5,884 nucleotides of DNA from Acetofilamentum sp. (GTDB lineage Bacteria; Bacteroidota; Bacteroidia; Bacteroidales; DTU049), in contig DYON01000166.1 in assembly GCA_020720525.1 (NCBI GenBank), positions 1-5,884 on the forward strand. The letters run 5' to 3'. The notes beneath the pieces were generated by a model that saw only the letters and a list, made by a program, of their open reading frames with translations, did not search any database and had not been told where the DNA came from. A program made the translations under genes and the position numbers. Positions 1 to 5,884 of the stretch are shown here, one piece after another (positions within the stretch are counted from its first letter, which is position 1; each line of letters starts with the position of its first letter).

Positions 1-1
1 C

Positions 2-1792
2 GACGAATTACATGTACTTCTTTCGAGCCTCGACGAAACCATTATTCAGCACGATGCCGAATTCAACTTGGCTTTGCATCGCTTTCCCGATACATGGTCG
101 CCACGTGGGCATAAGTATATTGTCGATTTCGATTCCGAACCTATTCCAGCTCTGTATTACAGGGTTGGTGGTGTGCATCTGAAAAAGGAATTGCTGCTTG
201 CATCCGACGACCGTATGCTTGTTCGCTACACTTTGCTCGATGCCCATAGTCCTACACGGCTTCGTCTGCGTCCGTTTATGGCTTATCGTTCGCGTCACAA
301 ACTGAGCAAAGCAAATGCTTTTGTTGAACGCAAATTTACCAATATTAAAGGTGGAATTAAAACCCGTATGTATCAGGGATACAGCTATTTGCATTTTCAG
401 TTTTCGCGCGATGCCGAGTATGTGCATGTGCCCGATTGGTTCAACAATTTCGAATACATCAAAGATCTCGAGCGCGGATATGAAGGTCACGAAGACTTAT
501 TTACTCCTGGCTATTTCGAAATTGACATCATAAAAGGTACATCGCTGATTTTGTCGGTTGGAACCAGCGAAACCGAACCTCGCAATTTGGGTCGATTGTT
601 TGCCCGTGAACTTGCAAAGCGAACTCCACGCAACAATTTCGAAAATTGCCTTAGCAATTCGGCCGATCAGTTTATTGTGGTTCGCGATGGCAAAACTGAA
701 GTGGTGGCGGGTTACCCTTGGTTTGGGCGCTGGGGACGCGATACACTTATTTCGCTTCCCGGACTTACACTTGCCCGCGGGCAGAAAAAGCTATTTAAAT
801 CGGCTATCGATACACTTTTGCTCGATATGAACGGTCCGCTGCTGCCAAATGTTGGTCATGGCGACGCTGCTGCATTCAATTCAATCGACGCACCTCTGTG
901 GCTTTTCTGGGCTTTGCAACAATATGCACTCTCGGGTGCCGAAACTCAGTCGGCTATTTGGAACGAATACGGTCCGGTTTTGAAAATAATTCTCAACGGT
1001 TTGCGCAATGGCAAAGTGCACGGAATTGGAATGCAGGAAAATGGTTTGCTCTATGCTTCTATTCCAGGCAAAGCCCTAACTTGGATGGACGCAATTGTTG
1101 ATGGTAAGCCAGTGACGCAGCGTGGTGGATTGCCAGTCGAAATAAATGCGTTGTGGTACAATGCAATCATGTTTTCGCTCGAAATGGCTGGAAATGCTAA
1201 CGATGAATTGTTTGTAACTGCTTGGCAACCAGTTGGAAATTCTATCTCGACATCATTTAAAGAAACATTTTGGAACAAAGACAAAGGCTATTTGGCCGAT
1301 TATTGCGATGGCGATTTCAAAGATTGGAGTGTTAGGCCCAATATGGTGTTTGCAACATCGTTGCCCTATTCGCCTTTAAGCGAAAAAATAAGGCAACTTA
1401 TTCTCGAAAAGGTTCGTCAGGAATTGCTTACTCCACGTGGTTTGCGCACTTTATCTCCCAAAGATCATTCTTACAAAGGTGCCTACGAAGGTGTTATCCG
1501 CAACCGCGATTTGGCTTACCATCAGGGAACTGTGTGGCCGTGGTTGCTCGGACATTATGCCGAAGGCTATTTGAAAATATATGGTAAAGAAGGCATGCCT
1601 CACATTCAAGCTATTTACGACGGACTCGAAGAAACTATTTTCGAACATGGTGTTGGTTCGGTGAGCGAAGTTTACAGTGGCGATCCACCTCACAAGGCTG
1701 GGGGAGCTATTTCGCAAGCATGGAGCGTTGCCGAAATTATTAGAATTAAATCAATGCTCGACCAACTGCAACAATCAGGAAAAGCCCTATGA
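2..1792 (+). CDS. Glycogen debranching enzyme (amylo-alpha-1,6-glucosidase), 5'-partial
   Basis: Predicted cytoplasmic enzyme hydrolysing alpha-1,6 branch points of glycogen-like glucan. The frame is open to the left edge: 596 residues are visible, and the first codons read DELHVLLSSLDETIIQHDAE, a conserved N-terminal-domain segment of these enzymes, so the TTG at 68 is internal and the true start lies upstream. From the usual family length I infer about 50 residues are missing. The GDE N-terminal beta-rich domain occupies roughly visible residues 1-200. The (alpha/alpha)6-barrel glucosidase domain follows with GYPWFGRWGRD (710-742), TWMDA (1079-1093, candidate catalytic-site Asp), RDLAYHQGTVWPW (1505-1543) and SEVYSGDPPH...GGAISQAWSVAE near the C-terminus (from 1664). 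No frameshift or missing core motif is seen. It is the first visible gene of a tight operon, and its TGA overlaps the next start. Family assignment is strong; substrate is inferred from family and neighbours. Confidence 0.93.
   Translation, partial: DELHVLLSSLDETIIQHDAEFNLALHRFPDTWSPRGHKYIVDFDSEPIPALYYRVGGVHLKKELLLASDDRMLVRYTLLDAHSPTRLRLRPFMAYRSRHKLSKANAFVERKFTNIKGGIKTRMYQGYSYLHFQFSRDAEYVHVPDWFNNFEYIKDLERGYEGHEDLFTPGYFEIDIIKGTSLILSVGTSETEPRNLGRLFARELAKRTPRNNFENCLSNSADQFIVVRDGKTEVVAGYPWFGRWGRDTLISLPGLTLARGQKKLFKSAIDTLLLDMNGPLLPNVGHGDAAAFNSIDAPLWLFWALQQYALSGAETQSAIWNEYGPVLKIILNGLRNGKVHGIGMQENGLLYASIPGKALTWMDAIVDGKPVTQRGGLPVEINALWYNAIMFSLEMAGNANDELFVTAWQPVGNSISTSFKETFWNKDKGYLADYCDGDFKDWSVRPNMVFATSLPYSPLSEKIRQLILEKVRQELLTPRGLRTLSPKDHSYKGAYEGVIRNRDLAYHQGTVWPWLLGHYAEGYLKIYGKEGMPHIQAIYDGLEETIFEHGVGSVSEVYSGDPPHKAGGAISQAWSVAEIIRIKSMLDQLQQSGKAL
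1777..1780 (+). promoter_or_regulatory. Weak Shine-Dalgarno-like AGGA before the glycosyltransferase
   Basis: AGGA lies inside the end of the debranching-enzyme gene, 8 nt before the ATG at 1789. It supports that ATG, which overlaps the upstream TGA. With the 4-nt ATGA overlap, translational coupling is the likely initiation route. The motif is short and could be chance; Bacteroidota often initiate without Shine-Dalgarno pairing. Confidence 0.35.
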
Positions 1793-3066
1793 GAGTATTA
1801 ATGTTTGGTTGGGAATTTCCTCCGCACATCACTGGTGGGCTCGGAACAGCGTGCTTTGGTCTTACTCGCTCGCTGGCGCGGCTTAAAGCCGATGTGCTTT
1901 TTGTTGTTCCGCGTGCTTATGGCGACGAAGACACCAGCCTCATCAATTTGATGAATGCTTCGGATGTTACAGTCGATTTAGAAAAATCGGAATACAGCGA
2001 GTTTTGGAAACGAATTCGCTACATGACTGTTGCTTCCGATATTATACCGTATGTGGGACCAGTGGAATATTCCAAAACCGATATGAAAAAGCTGAAAGAA
2101 GAATTCAGCAACAACAGTATTTTTTCGCATCGCTACACTTTTAGCGGTTCGTACGGACAGAATTTGCTTTACGAGGTTTCGCGCTATGCACTTATTGCAA
2201 GTGGAATTGCCGCATCGAACGAATTTGATGTGATTCATGCTCACGATTGGCTTACCTATCCGGCTGGCATTGCTGCTAAAACGGTAAGTGGGAAACCCTT
2301 AGTGGTTCATGTTCATGCAACCGAGTTCGATCGGTCGGGCGAAAATGTAAATCAGCAAGTTTACGACATCGAGCGCGAAGGAATGGAAAAAGCCGACAGG
2401 GTTATCACCGTTTCGAATCTCACCCGCCAAATTGTGATTGAACGCTACGGAATCAACCCCGACAAAGTGTTTACGGTTTACAATGGTGCCGATGCTTTTC
2501 AAACACCGGTGATGGAAAAAGTCGATAAGCCGTTTCCCGAAAAAGTGGTTACTTTTTTAGGTAGAGTTACTTTTCAAAAAGGACCCGATTATTTTGTGGA
2601 AGCTGCTCGCAAAGTGTTGCAGAAAGACAAAAATGTCCGTTTTGTGATGGCTGGCTCGGGCGATATGCTTCCACGCATTATTCGCATGGTTTCGAAATAC
2701 CGCATGGGACAGAACTTTCACTTTACTGGATTCTTGAAAGGCGGCGATGTCGATCGTATGTTTGCTTACAGCGATGTGTATGTGATGCCAAGTGTTTCGG
2801 AACCTTTTGGTATTTCGCCACTCGAAGCTATGCGCAGCAGCGTGCCGGTGGTTATTTCGCGCCAATCGGGGGTAGCCGAAGTGCTTCATCATGCTCTCAA
2901 AGTCGATTTTTGGGATGTGGATGCCATGGCCGACAGTATTTATGGCTTGCTCAACTACCAAGGATTGTCGCGCATGTTTTCACGTTTTGGCCGCGAAGAG
3001 GTTGAACAGCTCAAATGGGACAATGCTGCTGCTTCGGTTTTGAATATTTATCAACAACTTATTTAA
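1789..3066 (+). CDS. GT-B glycosyltransferase (GT4/GT5-like, probable glycogen synthase-type)
   Basis: 425-residue predicted cytoplasmic glycosyltransferase, probably adding glucose from a nucleotide sugar to an alpha-1,4-glucan. The N-terminus FGWEFPPHITGGLGT (residues 6-20) is the glycine-rich loop of glycogen synthase-like enzymes. HAHDW lies at 150-154, and SNLTRQIVIERYGI (209-222) precedes the second Rossmann domain. That domain carries LGRVTFQKG (257-265; Arg259 and Lys264 are the expected phosphate-contacting residues) and the E-x7-E motif EPFGISPLE (Glu338, Glu346). The length suits the family. The ATG at 1789 overlaps the preceding stop by 4 nt and fits the conserved N-terminus. Flanking debranching and GH57 genes point to storage glucan rather than exopolysaccharide. 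Sugar donor (ADP- or UDP-glucose) cannot be read from the sequence, and a general GT4 role remains possible. Confidence 0.92.
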   Translation: MRVLMFGWEFPPHITGGLGTACFGLTRSLARLKADVLFVVPRAYGDEDTSLINLMNASDVTVDLEKSEYSEFWKRIRYMTVASDIIPYVGPVEYSKTDMKKLKEEFSNNSIFSHRYTFSGSYGQNLLYEVSRYALIASGIAASNEFDVIHAHDWLTYPAGIAAKTVSGKPLVVHVHATEFDRSGENVNQQVYDIEREGMEKADRVITVSNLTRQIVIERYGINPDKVFTVYNGADAFQTPVMEKVDKPFPEKVVTFLGRVTFQKGPDYFVEAARKVLQKDKNVRFVMAGSGDMLPRIIRMVSKYRMGQNFHFTGFLKGGDVDRMFAYSDVYVMPSVSEPFGISPLEAMRSSVPVVISRQSGVAEVLHHALKVDFWDVDAMADSIYGLLNYQGLSRMFSRFGREEVEQLKWDNAAASVLNIYQQLI

Positions 3067-3072
3067 TTGATT

Positions 3073-4953
3073 ATGCGTTCAATCTGTTTTTACTTTCAGG
3101 TTCATCAGCCATACAGGCTCCGCAATTACCGCTTTTTCGAAATAGGCAACAACCACAATTATTTCGACGATTATCAAAATCGCTATATCATGCAAAGAGT
3201 AGCCGAAAAATGCTACATCCCAATGAATAAATTGTTGCTCGATCTCATTAATGAATTTGGACAAAGCTTCAAAGTGAGTTTTTCCATATCGGGGGTGGCT
3301 CTCGAGCAATTTAGCAAATACACTCCACAGGTAATTGAAAGTTTTAAAGCTTTGTCCGATACTGGATGTGTCGAATTTATTGCCGAAACGTATGGTCATT
3401 CGCTTGCTGCTTTGCGCAGCGACGAAGAATTTGCGTTGCAGGTGAATCGGCAGCAACAGCTACTTAGCGAATTGATTGGCTACAAAAGCTCGTCGTTTCG
3501 AAATACCGAGTTGATTTATTCTGACGAAATTGGACAAATGGTGTACGATATGGGCTTCGATACCATGCTCACCGAAGGTGCAAAGCATATTTTGGGTTGG
3601 AAAAGTCCTAACTACATGTATTGCAATGCTGCTAATCCCAAATTGAAATTATTGCTCAAAAATTTCCAACTTAGCGACGATATTGCTTTTCGCTTTTCGC
3701 AGCGTAGCTGGGAAGGATGGCCTCTTACTGCCGAAAAATTTGTCGATTGGCTCAATCAAATCGATCAGCGCGAAGAAGTGGTAAATCTTTTTATGGATTA
3801 TGAAACATTTGGTGAACATCAATGGGCCGAAACAGGCATTTTTGAATTTATGCGTGCTTTGCCTCGAATGGTTTTTGCAAATAGTCCGTTCACTTTCAAT
3901 ACGCCGAGCGAATTGACCCGTTTGTTGCAACCAGTTGCTGCAGTTCATGTACCCGAACCCATTTCGTGGGCCGACGAAGAACGCGATCTCACTGCTTGGC
4001 TCGGAAACGATTTGCAAGACGATGCCTTCGATACTTTGTACAGCTTGCGCGAAACCATGAACAATGTGCTCGAATATTCCAAAACGGTAAATGAAATGCT
4101 GATTTCAACTTCGGGCAACAATGGGCATGTTCAAGACGAGCTTCGTGTTTTGCACAACGATTGGCTGAAACTTCAAACCAGCGACCATTTTTACTACATG
4201 TGTACCAAGTGGTTTGCCGATGGCGACGTTCACAAGTATTTCAATCCATACGGAACTCCGTACGATGCCTATATCAATTACATGAATGTTTTGAGCGATT
4301 TTATGCTTCGTTTGAGCCAACATTCATTTTTACAAACATCAATCGAAAGAAATGTTGCTCTAAACAACAAAATCAACACCGACATGAAAATAATCAAAAA
4401 AGCTGAAAAAATGAATGGTAGTGAGAAGCGTCAAGACGCTGCTGCTATTGCTAAAAAATCTGCCAAAAAAGCAGTAATTAGTTTGAATAAAACAAAAGAA
4501 TTGGCCGAAGAAAGGAAAAAACCAGGTCGCCCCAAAGCTGCCGTTAAAGTAGTTGCCGAAAAGAAAAAGCAGGGTCGCCCCAAAGCTGCTGTTAAAGTAG
4601 TTGCGGAAAAGAAAAAGCAGGGTCGCCCGAAAGCTGCTGTTAAAGTAGTTGCCGAAAAGAAAAAGCAGGGTCGCCCGAAACTAACAGCGACCAAAAAGAA
4701 AGTTGTTGTTCGCATACCATTTGTTGTTCCGGCAGGAGTTGAATTAGCCGAATTGGTTGCAAAAGTGAGTGTAAACGATTTGAGAAGTTTATGGGCAGCT
4801 TTAAACAGCCAAGAACAGGAAGCAGTTTTGGCATTGCTTACACGCCGTCGCAAGCAAATTGTTGTAGAATCGGCGCCCGTGAAATTGTCGGACAATGAAA
4901 AATCGGCCATTAGAACCGAATACAGCGCATTGTTGAAAGTTTTGTGGCTGTAA
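3073..4953 (+). CDS. GH57 alpha-amylase-type glycoside hydrolase with basic repeat tail
   Basis: 626-residue protein. The N-terminal part (about 1-425) is a GH57 catalytic region, expected to act on alpha-1,4-glucan by hydrolysis or glucanotransfer. Motifs in order: HQP (11-13), SFSISG (69-74), FRNTELIYSDE (142-152; Glu146 is the likely nucleophile by position), LFMDYETFGEH (239-249; Asp242 the likely acid/base) and ADEERDLTAWLGN (300-312). No signal peptide is seen, so it is likely cytoplasmic. ATG 3073 is chosen because MRSICFYFQVHQP matches the usual family start; a TTG at 3067, directly after the upstream TAA, would add only two residues. Odd feature: about 200 extra C-terminal residues, made of a Lys/Ala-rich linker (about 435-480), four GRPK motifs at 485, 501, 517 and 533, and a final predicted helical segment (about 542-626). 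Residues 481-540 hold 23 Lys/Arg against 3 Glu. The tail's function is unknown. Confidence 0.92.
   Translation: MRSICFYFQVHQPYRLRNYRFFEIGNNHNYFDDYQNRYIMQRVAEKCYIPMNKLLLDLINEFGQSFKVSFSISGVALEQFSKYTPQVIESFKALSDTGCVEFIAETYGHSLAALRSDEEFALQVNRQQQLLSELIGYKSSSFRNTELIYSDEIGQMVYDMGFDTMLTEGAKHILGWKSPNYMYCNAANPKLKLLLKNFQLSDDIAFRFSQRSWEGWPLTAEKFVDWLNQIDQREEVVNLFMDYETFGEHQWAETGIFEFMRALPRMVFANSPFTFNTPSELTRLLQPVAAVHVPEPISWADEERDLTAWLGNDLQDDAFDTLYSLRETMNNVLEYSKTVNEMLISTSGNNGHVQDELRVLHNDWLKLQTSDHFYYMCTKWFADGDVHKYFNPYGTPYDAYINYMNVLSDFMLRLSQHSFLQTSIERNVALNNKINTDMKIIKKAEKMNGSEKRQDAAAIAKKSAKKAVISLNKTKELAEERKKPGRPKAAVKVVAEKKKQGRPKAAVKVVAEKKKQGRPKAAVKVVAEKKKQGRPKLTATKKKVVVRIPFVVPAGVELAELVAKVSVNDLRSLWAALNSQEQEAVLALLTRRRKQIVVESAPVKLSDNEKSAIRTEYSALLKVLWL
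4525..4680 (+). repeat. In-frame 48-bp tandem repeat encoding GRPKAAVKVVAEKKKQ units
   Basis: Three full 48-nt units (4525-4572, 4573-4620, 4621-4668) and a 12-nt partial fourth (4669-4680). Each full unit encodes GRPKAAVKVVAEKKKQ, and the last ends as GRPK. A degenerate upstream half-unit (about 4504-4524, AEERKKP) resembles the AEKKKQ end. The units differ at only three sites, all synonymous third positions: Pro CCC/CCC/CCG, the second Ala GCC/GCT/GCT, and the later Ala GCC/GCG/GCC. KKPGRPK and KKQGRPK resemble AT-hook cores but lack the Arg normally preceding GRP. Because 48 is divisible by 3, gain or loss of units keeps the reading frame. Confidence 0.95.
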
Positions 4954-4966
4954 ACTTTCCAAAGTT
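4935..4966 (+). other. Two overlapping weak hairpins at the GH57 stop codon
   Basis: GAAAGTTT (4935-4942) pairs perfectly with AAACTTTC (4952-4959) around a 9-nt loop that includes the first base of the TAA stop. The right arm can instead pair as AACTTT (4953-4958) with AAAGTT (4961-4966), so the two structures exclude each other. Stems are AT-rich and no T-run follows, so this is not a convincing intrinsic terminator. It could mark the operon end or be chance. Confidence 0.3.
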
Positions 4967-4971
4967 GTATG

Positions 4972-5014
4972 TTGCATGATATTGAAATAGAAACCCAATA
5001 TTGAAAAATTGCAT
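4972..5014 (+). repeat. Nested short direct repeats in the 63-nt spacer
   Basis: TTGCAT occurs at 4972-4977 and 5009-5014, enclosing two copies of ATATTGAAA at 4979-4987 and 4998-5006 (19 nt apart). They fill most of the spacer before the TPR gene, where a promoter or operator would be expected. I see no good match to the Bacteroidota -7 element (TAnnTTTG). The repeats are short and the region is AT-rich, so chance is a real possibility. Confidence 0.3.
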
Positions 5015-5016
5015 TT

Positions 5017-5884
5017 ATGATTTTCAAATATTTGGTGTTTTGTTCACTTTTTCTATTTGGAATAAAGGCATTTTCTCAACAGAATAAGACTTTTAACTCC
5101 TTGTATCGTGCTGCATTAAGCACAAGCAGTGTTTCGGAATTGTCGAGCTATATCAATGAAATTGAGCAATTACAAAAACCAATTTCAAATATCGAAATAG
5201 CAAAACTGAATTTTCTTAAAGCAAAAAGAAGTCTATCCGAAAGAGAAGAGCAGAATTTATTGTCGGATAGTGTAAAAATGTTTTTAACCAATTCGGATTG
5301 GGAAAATGCAATTCGAATTGGTCGAACCTACATCGCCATTGCTCAGCCCGATAGTGGTATTAAGGTGATGATGTCGGTAATTCAATTCTCTGGCGGAAAT
5401 AGCAGATGGCACAACATTGCTTCTATTTGGTTGTCGGAAGCAATGAGAATAAAACGCGAATTTCGCTTTGGTAGAGATAATTTGATGAATGTATTGGCGA
5501 ATAATACGAACGATTTGGAACTGAAAGCGTTGGCTTGCAATCGGGTTGCTGCTATTTACAATGAGTGGATCGACCCAACAATTCAATCGAAGACCGATTC
5601 TGTTGTGAAATACTCTATAATATGTCTCGATATTTCTCAAACGTTGAATCTTAAAGAATTGCTTGCTTCGTCGCAAAACGAATTGGGACTGGTTTATTTG
5701 CGGCAAAATAGGCTTGATCTGGCCAGTGGATTGTTGAAGTCGTCGTATTTGAATTATTGCGAAATTGGTTTGTATAGGGATGCAATTGTTGCGGTTATCA
5801 ATTTGAGCAACTTGTATTTGCTGCAGAATAAAATCGACAGTGCCGAAAAATTATGCATCGATGCTTCAAATTTTGTTTCAATTT
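5017..5884 (+). CDS. Exported TPR-repeat protein, possible sensor/regulator, 3'-partial
   Basis: Open frame of 289 codons running off the right edge without a stop. ATG 5017 is followed by a signal peptide: MIFK, then a hydrophobic stretch (LVFCSLFLFGI, about residues 6-16) and a plausible cleavage site after AFS (18-20) before QQ. A membrane-anchored N-terminus is the alternative. The rest is predicted all-helical. Residues about 217-251 (SQNELGLVYLRQNRLDLASG) fit a TPR unit with Leu-Gly, Tyr and Ala at consensus positions. A second TPR-like unit spans about 254-289 (NLSNLYLLQNKIDSAEKLC); earlier helical pairs (about 85-200) may be degenerate TPRs. In Bacteroidota this architecture often precedes a transmembrane helix and a histidine kinase or HTH output domain, but none is in the window, so the role is open. 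No Shine-Dalgarno is seen; the leader is A/T-rich. It is probably transcribed separately from the glycogen genes, given the 63-nt spacer. Confidence 0.85.
   Translation, partial: MIFKYLVFCSLFLFGIKAFSQQNKTFNSLYRAALSTSSVSELSSYINEIEQLQKPISNIEIAKLNFLKAKRSLSEREEQNLLSDSVKMFLTNSDWENAIRIGRTYIAIAQPDSGIKVMMSVIQFSGGNSRWHNIASIWLSEAMRIKREFRFGRDNLMNVLANNTNDLELKALACNRVAAIYNEWIDPTIQSKTDSVVKYSIICLDISQTLNLKELLASSQNELGLVYLRQNRLDLASGLLKSSYLNYCEIGLYRDAIVAVINLSNLYLLQNKIDSAEKLCIDASNFVSI

Noticed and set aside
68..70. TTG as the start of the debranching enzyme
   Set aside because: The frame stays open and conserved upstream (LLSSLDET), so this is an internal Leu codon.
3067..3069. TTG as the start of the GH57 gene
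   Set aside because: The ATG two codons later gives the expected family N-terminus, and the TTG directly follows the upstream stop.
4525..4680. CRISPR-like array
   Set aside because: The units are contiguous without variable spacers and encode a continuous peptide in the GH57 frame.
4935..4959. Intrinsic terminator after the GH57 gene
   Set aside because: The stem is AT-rich, overlaps the stop codon and is not followed by a T-run, so it is listed only as a weak hairpin.
4954..5016. Promoter with a Bacteroidota TAnnTTTG -7 element
   Set aside because: No good match to the consensus was found in the spacer; the closest (TATGTTGC at 4969-4976) has two mismatches in TTTG.
4431..5027. Minus-strand 198-residue open frame with GRPCFFFSATTLTAA-type repeats
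   Set aside because: It is the antisense of the GH57 repeat tail; its periodicity is inherited from the 48-bp repeat, and it has no recognisable family.
5284..5706. Minus-strand 140-residue open frame
   Set aside because: It lies antisense within the TPR gene, whose + strand frame has a signal peptide and TPR pattern. The reverse translation resembles no family.

Overview
The window looks like a piece of a Bacteroidota chromosome, most likely Bacteroidales or a close relative. The evidence is the gene set and order (archaeal/Bacteroides-type glycogen debranching enzyme, GT-B glycosyltransferase, GH57 amylase), moderately AT-rich DNA, starts mostly without a strong Shine-Dalgarno, and a secreted TPR protein of a style common in that phylum. 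The placement comes from recalled family resemblance, not a search.

Layout, all on the + strand: (1) 2-1792, glycogen debranching enzyme (amylo-alpha-1,6-glucosidase), N-terminus cut off by the window edge; (2) 1789-3066, a GT4/GT5-like glycosyltransferase resembling glycogen synthase, overlapping gene 1 by 4 nt (ATGA); (3) 3073-4953, a GH57 alpha-amylase-type hydrolase starting 6 nt after gene 2 stops; (4) a 63-nt spacer with a weak hairpin at the gene 3 stop codon and short direct repeats; (5) 5017 to the window end, the N-terminal part of an exported TPR-containing protein, cut off at the 3' edge.

Genes 1-3 are packed as one operon and form a plausible alpha-1,4/1,6-glucan (glycogen) module: the glycosyltransferase would extend chains, the debranching enzyme would remove alpha-1,6 branches, and the GH57 enzyme would cut or rearrange alpha-1,4 chains. 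No glgB or glgC is visible. Gene 5 is probably a separate unit, perhaps the sensor part of a regulator, but its output domain lies outside the window.

The most unusual element is the C-terminal extension of the GH57 enzyme. After an apparently complete catalytic region (about residues 1-425) come a Lys/Ala-rich linker, four GRPK motifs at an exact 16-residue spacing (an in-frame 48-bp tandem repeat resembling AT-hooks), and a separate C-terminal segment of about 85 residues that I do not recognise.
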